64,000 nt of DNA, taken from assembly GCF_036826855.1 (NCBI RefSeq), contig NZ_CP104578.1, forward strand, positions 5,553,501 to 5,617,500, in the 5' to 3' direction. Below are positions 1-7,065 of this stretch, in pieces. The notes beneath the pieces were generated by a model. It saw only the letters and a list, made by a program, of their open reading frames with translations, did not search any database and was not told where the DNA came from. Position numbers and translations under genes: made by a program. Within the stretch, counting starts at the first letter, position 1. Every line of letters starts with the position of its first letter. The stretch comes from Streptomyces sp. SJL17-4 (GTDB lineage: Bacteria > Actinomycetota > Actinomycetes > Streptomycetales > Streptomycetaceae).

Positions 1-119
1 TGGAGTCGCTCGGGGCCGGTCCCGAGGGGGTCCCCGGTGCGAACGGCGGCGACCTGGCCGAGGCGTACCGCAGCCGGGTCGAGGAGCTGGCCGCCGCCCA
101 GGCCGCGCGCGTCCGGTGA
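1..119 (+). CDS. C-terminal end of an unidentified protein (5' truncated)
   Basis: An open frame enters from the left edge, with codons in phase from base 3, and stops at TGA 117-119. The visible 38 residues end in an Ala/Glu/Arg-rich stretch (EAYRSRVEELAAAQAARVR) that could be an amphipathic helix or short coiled coil. No domain can be recognised from so little. Codon usage has the G/C third positions of the neighbouring genes, which is the main support. It could be the tail of a larger protein whose start lies outside the window. Confidence 0.45.
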   Translation, partial: ESLGAGPEGVPGANGGDLAEAYRSRVEELAAAQAARVR

Positions 120-157
120 CCCGGGCCGAGCGGCAGCCGACCGAGGCCGAGAGGGAG

Positions 158-215
158 GTGAGTTGCTTCCGCGGGACGTGAGTTGCCCGGCGGGGCGTGA
201 GCTTCTCAGCGAGAC
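158..215. repeat. Three imperfect ~19-20 bp tandem repeats in a convergent gap
   Basis: Three units starting GTGAGTTGC (158), GTGAGTTGC (178) and GTGAGCTTC (197) follow each other with a period of 19-20 bp; each has a GC-rich middle and ends in GAC or GGC. They fill the gap between the upstream partial gene and the 3' end of the PucR gene, whose stop codon lies in the last unit. I see no function; a decayed terminator or simple slippage is possible. Confidence 0.4.
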
Positions 216-1711
216 TTGAGCGCGAACCACAGCTCCATCCGTACGTCCGGGTCGTCCAGGTCCCGGTCCAGGAGCACCCCGCATCGGGCGATCCGCTGCC
301 GGACGGTGTTGCGGTGGATGTCCATGGCGACCGCCGTCCGGTCCCAGCTGCCGTGCAGGGACAGCCAGGTCCGCAGGGTCTCCCCGAGGGGTTCCGTCAG
401 GGGGGCGAGCACGGCACGGGCGTGGGCGGCCGCCTCGTCCGGGTCCACCAGGGCGGCGACGCCTCCCGGGCGGTGCCGGACCAGGGGCGTGCGGGTGGCC
501 TCCGCCCGGCGCAGGGCGCGGGCGGCCTGCGCGTCGGCGGCGGCGAGTTCCGCCGCCGGCGCGGGCGCGCCGACCCCCAGGGTCCAGCCGGGCTGCTCGG
601 TGACGGGCGTGGCGGCGGGCAGCAGCAGGCGGACGGCCACGGGGGTGCCGTCGCGCGGACCGCTCCCGCCGCCCGCGTCCACGAGTGGTGTCCCCAGCGC
701 AGCGGCCAACGAGGCCGCCGCGAAGGGGGTGCCGTCGCCGCCCGAGGCGTGGACCACCGTCCACGGGCCCGGGCCCAGCGTGTCCGCGATCTCCGCCGGG
801 GCCGCGCCGAGCAGGAGCCGGACCAGGGCCCCGTCCCGTACGGCCGCGTCCGCGCCCCGGTGCGGGGCCGTCAGCAGGGACAGCAGGACGACCGCGACTC
901 CCGCGATCGTGTGGTCCCCCGGACCGCGCCGCTCCGTCGCCACCCCGAGCGTCAGCCCGTCCCCGTCCCCGCCGCCGAGCGCGTACGCGGCGAGCCGGAG
1001 CCCGCCGCCGTCCCCGCTCGCCGAGGCCGGGCCCTTGGGCGGGGCCTCGCCGGCCGGATCGGCGAGGCCCCGCCCGGGGCGCGGGCCGAGGACGCCCGCG
1101 AGGTCCCGCAGCGCCCGCGCCGCCTCCGCCGGCACCTCCCGGCCGGCCGCCACCGACTCCGTGCCGTCCGCCCCGAAGAGCACCGCCCGCCCCCCGAGCC
1201 GTGAGGCGAGCGCGCCGAGCACCGCCGGGACCGGGGCCGGCCGGGCCGCGGCCGCCGCCAGGGACTGCTGCGCCTCCGTCACCCGGCGGAGCTCGTACAG
1301 CCGGGCCTCCGCCATCAGCCGCCACAGTGCCCGCGCCACCGCCGTGAACGGGGTCTTCGGCGGCACCTCGACCAGCGGCAGACCGTGCCGGGCGCAGGCC
1401 TCGACGAGCTCGGCCGGGACCGTGTCGTACACCGGCGTCACACCGAAGGCGAGCGCCGCCGCCCCCGCCTCCACCACCCGCTCCACGTAGTGCGCCGGAT
1501 CGGTGAGCTGCACGCCGGCCGTCATGAGCAGCTCGCCGCCGAGGAGGTACGGGTACGGGTCGGCCATCTCCGAGGTGTGCACCCAGTGGATCGAGACGTC
1601 CTCGGGGCCGGCGAGCAGCCGCAGCCCGAGGTCCCGGCGGGCCAGCAGTGCGGCCAGCGAGACCGGTGGCGCGGGAGGGGTGGAGGTGGGCTCGGCGGAG
1701 GTCATGGTCAT
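206..1711 (-). CDS. PucR family transcriptional regulator
   Basis: A regulator of about 501 residues with the PucR layout: an N-terminal sensor domain (around residues 15-130, containing HTSEMADPYPYLLGGELLMT) and a C-terminal helix-turn-helix (the last ~55 residues, GSWDRTAVAMDIHRNTVRQR). PucR proteins commonly control purine or amino-acid catabolic genes in response to a small ligand. It is divergent from the symporter/ureohydrolase/TPP-enzyme operon, so local control of that operon is the obvious inference. Start: a frame-extending ATG exists at 1726, but the ATG at 1711 has GAAGGG just upstream and is preferred. The middle of the protein carries a low-complexity stretch (GLADPAGEAPPKG) encoded by a perfect inverted repeat. 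Confidence 0.88.
   Translation of the reverse strand: MTMTSAEPTSTPPAPPVSLAALLARRDLGLRLLAGPEDVSIHWVHTSEMADPYPYLLGGELLMTAGVQLTDPAHYVERVVEAGAAALAFGVTPVYDTVPAELVEACARHGLPLVEVPPKTPFTAVARALWRLMAEARLYELRRVTEAQQSLAAAAARPAPVPAVLGALASRLGGRAVLFGADGTESVAAGREVPAEAARALRDLAGVLGPRPGRGLADPAGEAPPKGPASASGDGGGLRLAAYALGGGDGDGLTLGVATERRGPGDHTIAGVAVVLLSLLTAPHRGADAAVRDGALVRLLLGAAPAEIADTLGPGPWTVVHASGGDGTPFAAASLAAALGTPLVDAGGGSGPRDGTPVAVRLLLPAATPVTEQPGWTLGVGAPAPAAELAAADAQAARALRRAEATRTPLVRHRPGGVAALVDPDEAAAHARAVLAPLTEPLGETLRTWLSLHGSWDRTAVAMDIHRNTVRQRIARCGVLLDRDLDDPDVRMELWFALKSR
1037..1075. repeat. Perfect 16-bp inverted repeat inside the pucR coding sequence
   Basis: Arm 1037-1052 (GGGCGGGGCCTCGCCG) is exactly complementary to arm 1060-1075 around a 7-base loop GCCGGAT. 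On the coding strand it specifies a Gly/Ala/Pro-rich linker between the sensor and HTH domains. A perfect 16-bp dyad inside a gene is unlikely to result from coding constraint alone and looks like an inserted palindromic element. Confidence 0.75.
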
Positions 1712-1887
1712 GGACCCTTCGTACATCCCCCCGACCGGTCAGTGGAGGAAACGTACACTTCATCGTCGCTTTCCGGCCACCTACTGTCATGGCATCCGGA
1801 GGCCGCGGGTACGGGCGGATGTCCCCGCGATCAGCTTCCGGTCACTCCCCTGCACGACACGCCACCGAGGTGAACGAAGGAGGCCCC

Positions 1888-3369
1888 ATGGCCGTCGACT
1901 ACACAGTGATCGCCCTGTACCTGGCCGGCATGCTCGCGATGGGCTGGTGGGGCATGCGCCGCGCCAAGTCCAAGAGCGAGTTCCTGGTCGCCGGTCGTCG
2001 CCTCGGGCCCTGGATGTACTCCGGCACGATGGCCGCCATCGTCCTCGGCGGTGCCTCCACCATCGGTGGCGTCGGCCTCGGCTACAAGTACGGCCTCTCG
2101 GGTGCCTGGATGGTCTTCGCCATCGGCCTCGGCCTGCTCGCCCTCTCCGTCTTCTTCTCCGCCCGGATCGCCCGGCTGAAGGTCTACACCGTCTCCGAGA
2201 TGCTCGACCTGCGCTACGGCGGCCGGGCCGGCGTCATCTCGGGCGTCGTCATGTGGGCGTACACGCTGATGCTCGCGGTCACCTCGACGATCGCGTACGC
2301 CACGATCTTCGACGTCCTCTTCGACCTGCCCCGGACCCTCGCGATCGTCCTCGGCGGCACCATCGTCGTCGCCTACTCGACGCTCGGCGGCATGTGGTCC
2401 ATCACCATCACCGACATGGTGCAGTTCGTGGTGAAGACCGTCGGCGTGCTGCTCCTGCTGCTGCCGATCGCCGTCGTCAAGGCGGGCGGCTTCGCCGAGA
2501 TGAAGGCCGCGCTGCCCACCTCGTACTTCGAGCCCCTCGGCATCGGCGGCGAGACGATCTTCACGTACGTGCTGATCTACACCTTCGGCATGCTCATCGG
2601 CCAGGACATCTGGCAGCGGGTCTTCACCGCCCGCACCGACAAGGTCGCCAAGTGGGGCGGCACCGTCGCCGGCACCTACTGTCTCGCGTACGCCCTCGCC
2701 GGAGCCGTCATCGGCACCGCGGCGAAGGTGCTCTACCCGAACCTGCCCAGCGCCGACGACGCCTTCGCCACCATCGTCAAGGACGAGCTGCCGATGGGTG
2801 TCCGGGGTCTCGTCCTCGCCGCCGCCCTCGCCGCCGTCATGTCGACCTCCTCGGGCGCGCTGATCGCCTGCGCCACCGTCGCCAACAACGACATCTGGTC
2901 GCGGCTGCGGGGAACCGTGTCGGTGGACAAGGACGACCACGACGAGGTGAAGGGCAACCGTGCCTTCATCCTCATCATGGGCATCGCCGTCATCCTCATC
3001 GCCATCGCCCTCAACGACGTCGTCCAGGCCCTCACCGTCGCCTACAACCTGCTGGTCGGCGGGCTCCTCGTGCCGATCCTCGGCGGACTGCTCTGGCGCC
3101 GCGGCACCGTCCAGGGCGCGCTCGCCGCGGTCACCGTCGGCGGCCTGGCCGTCATTGGCCTGATGTGGACTTACGGAATCCTCGCAAATGAGCCCGTTTA
3201 CTATGGTTTGTTGGCTTCGCTCGCCGCATATGTGATCGTTTCCCTGGCGACCCGCCCGACGGACGCCGCCGTGCTCGCGCACTGGCGCGCCCGGCTGGCC
3301 GGCCAGGACACCCCCGAAGCCGACCCGACGGCGCCGGAGACCGTACCGGCGGCGACGGCGACCGGCTGA
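1888..3369 (+). CDS. Sodium:solute symporter (SSS family)
   Basis: A polytopic membrane protein of 493 residues with roughly a dozen or more hydrophobic segments. Family signatures are visible: [14 protein letters not shown] near the N-terminus, [16 protein letters not shown], a conserved central stretch [16 protein letters not shown], and [13 protein letters not shown], typical of sodium/substrate-site regions. SSS proteins import small solutes with Na+. Start ATG 1888 is set by GAAGGAGG five bases upstream; a longer open frame exists but lacks such a site. It lies 83 bp upstream of the ureohydrolase gene in the same direction. Context points to a guanidino compound, amine or amino-acid derivative as substrate; this is inference. 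Confidence 0.9.
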   Translation: MAVDYTVIALYLAGMLAMGWWGMRRAKSKSEFLVAGRRLGPWMYSGTMAAIVLGGASTIGGVGLGYKYGLSGAWMVFAIGLGLLALSVFFSARIARLKVYTVSEMLDLRYGGRAGVISGVVMWAYTLMLAVTSTIAYATIFDVLFDLPRTLAIVLGGTIVVAYSTLGGMWSITITDMVQFVVKTVGVLLLLLPIAVVKAGGFAEMKAALPTSYFEPLGIGGETIFTYVLIYTFGMLIGQDIWQRVFTARTDKVAKWGGTVAGTYCLAYALAGAVIGTAAKVLYPNLPSADDAFATIVKDELPMGVRGLVLAAALAAVMSTSSGALIACATVANNDIWSRLRGTVSVDKDDHDEVKGNRAFILIMGIAVILIAIALNDVVQALTVAYNLLVGGLLVPILGGLLWRRGTVQGALAAVTVGGLAVIGLMWTYGILANEPVYYGLLASLAAYVIVSLATRPTDAAVLAHWRARLAGQDTPEADPTAPETVPAATATG

Positions 3370-3452
3370 CGCCACCAGACTCCCGGCCGGGGTCCGAGAA
3401 GATCCTCGGGCCCCGACCGGACCTCACCGACACACCCCAGGAGGACCCGACC

Positions 3453-4430
3453 ATGAGCAGCAGCGACCAGAACACCCCGCGCGGCCCGATCGACTCGTCC
3501 CGCATCCCGCGGTACGCCGGTCCCGCGACGTTCGCCCGGCTGCCGCGACTCGACGAGGTCGGCACCGCCGACATCGCCGTGGTCGGCGTCCCCTTCGACA
3601 GCGGCGTCTCGTACCGCCCCGGCGCCCGCTTCGGCGGCAACGCCATCCGCGAGGCGTCCCGCCTGCTCCGCCCGTACAACCCGGCGCAGGACGCCTCCCC
3701 GTTCGCCCTCGCCCAGGTCGCGGACGCCGGTGACATCGCCGCCAACCCGTTCAACATCAACGAGGCCGTCGAGACGATCGAGGCCGCGGCGGACGACCTG
3801 CTGAACTCCGGCGCCCGCATGATGACCCTCGGCGGCGACCACACCATCGCGCTGCCGCTGCTCCGCTCCGTCGCCAAGAAGCACGGCCCCGTCGCCCTGC
3901 TCCACTTCGACGCGCACCTCGACACCTGGGACACGTACTTCGGCGCCGAGTACACCCACGGCACCCCGTTCCGCCGCGCCGTCGAGGAGGGCATCCTCGA
4001 CACCGAGGCGCTCTCCCACGTCGGCACGCGCGGCCCGCTGTACGGCAAGCAGGACCTCACCGACGACGAGAAGATGGGCTTCGGCATCGTCACCTCGGCG
4101 GACATCTACCGTCGCGGCGCCGACGAGGTCGCCGACCAGCTCCGCCAGCGCATCGGCGACCGCCCGCTGTACATCTCCATCGACATCGACTGCCTCGACC
4201 CGGCCCACGCGCCCGGCACCGGCACCCCGGAGGCGGGCGGCATGACCTCCCGCGAGCTCCTGGAGATCCTCCGCGGCCTCTCCTCCTGCAACCTGGTGTC
4301 GGCGGACGTCGTCGAGGTCGCCCCGGCGTACGACCACGCCGAGATCACGGCGGTCGCCGCCTCGCACACCGCGTACGAGCTGACGACGATCATGTCCCGC
4401 CAGATCGCGGAGAGCCGCACGGCAAACTGA
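3453..4430 (+). CDS. speB: Ureohydrolase family enzyme (agmatinase / guanidinobutyrase type)
   Basis: A 325-residue cytoplasmic hydrolase of the arginase/agmatinase superfamily that releases urea from a guanidino substrate with a binuclear Mn centre. All metal-ligand motifs are present: GGDH at residues 127-130, HFDAHLD at 151-157 (D153, H155, D157) and SIDIDCLDP with D244 and D246. AGGAGG stands about seven bases before ATG 3453. Family members include agmatinase, guanidinobutyrase and guanidinopropionase; sequence alone does not separate them here. The neighbouring SSS transporter and TPP-dependent enzyme make 4-guanidinobutyrate at least as likely as agmatine. The symbol reflects the family only. 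Confidence 0.9.
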   Translation: MSSSDQNTPRGPIDSSRIPRYAGPATFARLPRLDEVGTADIAVVGVPFDSGVSYRPGARFGGNAIREASRLLRPYNPAQDASPFALAQVADAGDIAANPFNINEAVETIEAAADDLLNSGARMMTLGGDHTIALPLLRSVAKKHGPVALLHFDAHLDTWDTYFGAEYTHGTPFRRAVEEGILDTEALSHVGTRGPLYGKQDLTDDEKMGFGIVTSADIYRRGADEVADQLRQRIGDRPLYISIDIDCLDPAHAPGTGTPEAGGMTSRELLEILRGLSSCNLVSADVVEVAPAYDHAEITAVAASHTAYELTTIMSRQIAESRTAN

Positions 4431-4437
4431 TCCCGGT

Positions 4438-4513
4438 GGGTTGTGGGCATGCGTTCCTCCCCAAGGACTTCGTCCAGGGGGTACCCCCAGGGCGGAACGG
4501 GTGGGCACAACCC
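4438..4513. repeat. Palindromic repeat element between the ureohydrolase and TPP-enzyme genes
   Basis: The core, 4456-4491, holds CCTCCCC, a GGAC-TTC-GTCC hairpin, and GGGGGTACCCCC. It resembles the dispersed hairpin repeats seen in this window inside kdpA and the ABC exporter. It is flanked by GGGTTGTG (4438-4445) and CACAACCC (4506-4513), which are exact inverse complements, so the whole segment could fold as one long stem. It accounts for most of the 126-bp gap inside an otherwise compact operon and may act in mRNA processing or partial termination. Confidence 0.6.
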
Positions 4514-4556
4514 GACCACCGGCCCGCACCCGACCGACCATGCCAAGGGACGACCG

Positions 4557-6239
4557 ATGACCCACGACCACGACCTGGTCCTGCGCCCGACCGCCGCCCA
4601 GACGGAGGCCGCCCTGAACCCGCCCGCCGGGCGCAACGGTGGCGACCTCGTCGTAGAGACCCTCACCGGCCTCGGCGCCACCACCGTCTTCGGCCTCCCC
4701 GGCCAGCACGCCCTGGGCATGTTCGACGCCCTGCGCCGCTCCGACCTCCGGTACGTCGGCCTCCGCGTCGAGAACAACGCGGGCTTCGCCGCCGACGCGT
4801 ACGGCCGGATCACCGGCGAGGCGGCCCCGCTGCTGCTCTCCACCGGCCCCGGCGCGCTCATGTCGCTCGCCGCGCTCCAGGAGGCGGCCGCCGCCTCCGC
4901 GCCCGTCCTCGCGATCGGCAGCCAGATCCCGGTGGCCGGCCTCGGCGGCGGCCGGCACGGCTACCTCCACGAGCTGCGCGACCAGCAGGCGTCCTTCCGG
5001 GACGTCGTGAAGTCGGTGCACACCGTCCGTACGCAGTCCCAGATCCCGTCGGCCATCGCCGCGGCCTGGGAGTCGGCGCTCACCGCCCCGCACGGGCCGG
5101 TCTGGGTGGAGATCCCGCAGGACGTGCTCCTCGCGGAGACCACCCTGCCCGTGGTGACCGCGATGGACGCGACGCCCGAGGACATCGCCCCGCGCCCCGA
5201 GCTGACGGCGGTCGCCGCCCACCTCCTCGCGAACGCCGAGCGCCCGGCGATCATCGCGGGCGGCGGAGTCGTACGCTCCGACGCCTCGGGCAAGCTGCTC
5301 GCGCTCGCGGAGCGGCTCGACATCCCCGTGGTGACGACCTTCGGCGGCAAGGGGGCGTTCCCCTGGGAGCACCCGCTGTCGCTCCAGTCCTGGCTGGAGG
5401 ACCGGCACACCACCGACTTCCTGGAGGACGCGGACGTCCTGCTCGTCGTCGGCTCGGGGCTCGGGGAGCTGTCCTCGAACTACCACACGTTCGCGCCGCG
5501 CGGCCGGGTGATCCAGATCGAGGCGGACGCCGGGAAGCTGGAGTCCAACCACCCGGCGCTCGGCATCCACGCGGACGCCCGTCTCGCGCTCCAGGCGCTC
5601 CTGGAGACGGTGCCGGAGCGCCGGGACGCCACCGCCCCCGAGCGGGTCGCGGCCGTCCTGACGAAGGTCCGGGACCGGATCGCGGCGCAGGACCTGGGCC
5701 TGGAGCAGCGGATCGTCGCGGCGGTACGGGAGGCGCTCCCGGACCGGTCCCCGAGCTTCTGGGACATGACGATCCTCGCGTACTGGGCGTGGTCGGCCTT
5801 CGACGCGAAGCACCCGAACACGATGCACTCCGCGCAGGGCGCGGGCGGCCTCGGCTACGGCTTCCCGGCGGCGCTCGGCGCGGCGGCGGCGGACCCGAGC
5901 CGGCCGGTGCTGGCGGTGTCCGGCGACGGCGGCGCGATGTACTCGATCGCGGAGCTGGCGACGGCGAAGCAGTACGGCCTGGACGTGACGTGGCTGATCG
6001 TGGACGACGGCGGCTACGGGATCCTGCGGGAGTACATGACGGGCGCGTTCGGCGAGGCCACGGGCACGGAGCTGTCCCGCCCGGACTTCGTGGCGCTGTC
6101 GGAGTCCTTCGGCGTCCCGGCGACCCTGACGACCCCGGAGAACCTGACGACGGACCTGGCGAAGGCCCTCACCACCCCGGGCCCGTCGGTGGTCGTCCTC
6201 CCGGCCCTCCTCCGCATGTTCGAGCCGACGCACCTCTGA
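4557..6239 (+). CDS. Thiamine pyrophosphate-dependent enzyme (acetolactate synthase-like; possible 2-ketoarginine decarboxylase)
   Basis: A 560-residue enzyme with the three-domain TPP fold: N-terminal PYR domain with the cofactor-activating Glu in RVENNAGFAADAYGR, a central nucleotide-fold domain (IAGGGVV), and a C-terminal PP domain with GDGGAMYSIAELATAK. The usual NN closing the TPP motif is replaced by DD (VDDGGYG). Start ATG 4557 has AAGGGA upstream; earlier in-frame ATGs have no site and lie in the repeat element. Length and context match AruI-type 2-ketoarginine decarboxylase, which would feed a guanidinobutyrate route ending in the upstream ureohydrolase; that assignment is inferred. 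A generic acetolactate synthase/benzoylformate decarboxylase relative is the alternative. Confidence 0.88.
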   Translation: MTHDHDLVLRPTAAQTEAALNPPAGRNGGDLVVETLTGLGATTVFGLPGQHALGMFDALRRSDLRYVGLRVENNAGFAADAYGRITGEAAPLLLSTGPGALMSLAALQEAAAASAPVLAIGSQIPVAGLGGGRHGYLHELRDQQASFRDVVKSVHTVRTQSQIPSAIAAAWESALTAPHGPVWVEIPQDVLLAETTLPVVTAMDATPEDIAPRPELTAVAAHLLANAERPAIIAGGGVVRSDASGKLLALAERLDIPVVTTFGGKGAFPWEHPLSLQSWLEDRHTTDFLEDADVLLVVGSGLGELSSNYHTFAPRGRVIQIEADAGKLESNHPALGIHADARLALQALLETVPERRDATAPERVAAVLTKVRDRIAAQDLGLEQRIVAAVREALPDRSPSFWDMTILAYWAWSAFDAKHPNTMHSAQGAGGLGYGFPAALGAAAADPSRPVLAVSGDGGAMYSIAELATAKQYGLDVTWLIVDDGGYGILREYMTGAFGEATGTELSRPDFVALSESFGVPATLTTPENLTTDLAKALTTPGPSVVVLPALLRMFEPTHL

Positions 6240-6289
6240 CGGTGCCGAGCCGGTGGCCCGTACCCCAAGGGGCCGGGCCGCCGGGCCGC

Positions 6290-6664
6290 TCACCCGACGA
6301 GGTCCTCCCAGGCCTTCCGGTACTCGGCGAGCCGCGCCTCGTACCCCTGCCGGAACTCCTGCGCCTCGTCCTTGTCCAGCCCGTCCCGGGACACCCGCCG
6401 TGGGGGCAGCAGCCCGACGGCGTCGGTCATGACCACCAGGGCCGCCTCGGCGACGGTCCCGCCCCGCTCCCGGGCGAGGAACGCCTGCTGCCCGGTCTGG
6501 CGCAGGAGGCGCCAGCAGATGTTGCGGGGATTTCCCGCCGTCCCCTCCAGCTGCCGGCCCGACACCGGCTCGACCCGCCCGGCCTCCGCCGGCCCCTTGA
6601 CCGTGAGCAGCGCCGCGTACAGCTGCCCCCACGCGTACGGCATGCCGTCCTCGATCCGCGCCAC
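6290..6664 (-). CDS. Conserved hypothetical protein, 124 aa
   Basis: I do not recognise the family. GTG 6664 is chosen because GGAAAGGGG lies seven bases upstream; longer readings of the frame would run through the next intergenic region. The product is soluble and mostly helical in appearance, with one Cys (NICWRLLRQ), an Arg-rich middle and an acidic/aromatic C-terminus (EARLAEYRKAWEDLVG). There is no signal peptide or membrane segment. It is convergent with the TPP-enzyme gene, ending about 50 bp after it. A phage-type or DNA-associated role cannot be judged from sequence. Confidence 0.65.
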   Translation of the reverse strand: MARIEDGMPYAWGQLYAALLTVKGPAEAGRVEPVSGRQLEGTAGNPRNICWRLLRQTGQQAFLARERGGTVAEAALVVMTDAVGLLPPRRVSRDGLDKDEAQEFRQGYEARLAEYRKAWEDLVG

Positions 6665-6762
6665 GTGCGACCCCTTTCCCCACCATCCCCGGGCCCGCCC
6701 GACGCCGGCCCCAGGGTTCCTTACCCACCGCCGCAACCCTTCCCGCCCCGCGCGGGTCTTCC

Positions 6763-6787
6763 TCCGCAGACCTGAGGTCCTTGCGGA
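6763..6787. promoter_or_regulatory. Dyad upstream of the small membrane ORF
   Basis: GACCTGAGGTC (6769-6779) is an 11-bp palindrome, embedded between TCCGCA (6763-6768) and TGCGGA (6782-6787). It lies about 40 bp before the 39-residue ORF, where an operator would be expected. A second dyad with the same AGGTCC/GGACCT core lies at 6955-6968. Confidence 0.4.
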
Positions 6788-6823
6788 CCCCGTGGGTGGT
6801 GTGGTGAGGGAGGGGCGGGGGCC

Positions 6824-6943
6824 ATGGACGTGCGTGACCGCGCGCGGGCCGGGCGCGGGCGGCGGCTGGCCGCCGTGACGAGCGCCTTCTTCACCGTCAC
6901 CGCCGTGACGGCCGTGTTCCTCCTGCTCTACGGCACCGGCTGA
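6824..6943 (+). CDS. Putative 39-aa single-span membrane protein
   Basis: A short ORF starts at ATG 6824 after GGGAGGGG and ends at TGA 6941-6943. It encodes a basic N-terminus (MDVRDRARAGRGRR) followed by one hydrophobic segment of about 20 residues (TVTAVTAVFLLLYGTG), so an N-in small membrane protein is predicted. It precedes the fused ABC exporter by about 120 bp on the same strand and may share its regulation, since related dyads flank it. No homologue is recognised; the good ribosome site and TM segment are the only support. Confidence 0.5.
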   Translation: MDVRDRARAGRGRRLAAVTSAFFTVTAVTAVFLLLYGTG

Positions 6944-6954
6944 GCCCGTCCGCG

Positions 6955-6968
6955 AGGTCCTAGGACCT
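6955..6968. promoter_or_regulatory. 14-bp perfect palindrome upstream of the ABC exporter
   Basis: AGGTCCTAGGACCT (6955-6968) is a perfect palindrome about 100 bp before the exporter start and is followed by a further GGGACC/GGACCT pair. It shares its half-site with the dyad at 6769-6779. The following TTATTTGTTG stretch is the most AT-rich part of this gap. A repressor operator for the exporter is the natural guess. Confidence 0.4.
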
Positions 6969-7065
6969 GGGACCGGACCTTGCCCCTTATTTGTTGCGGC
7001 GGGATGAAATCGCACGTCGGCCGTGTTGGGGCTTCCGGTAGAGCAGGACGGACGGGAGGCCACTC

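Noticed and set aside
3201..6728. A 1175-codon minus-strand frame across the ureohydrolase and TPP-enzyme genes
   Set aside because: Same shadow effect: composition is Arg/Gly/Val-rich, with no motif, and it overlaps genes with intact active sites.
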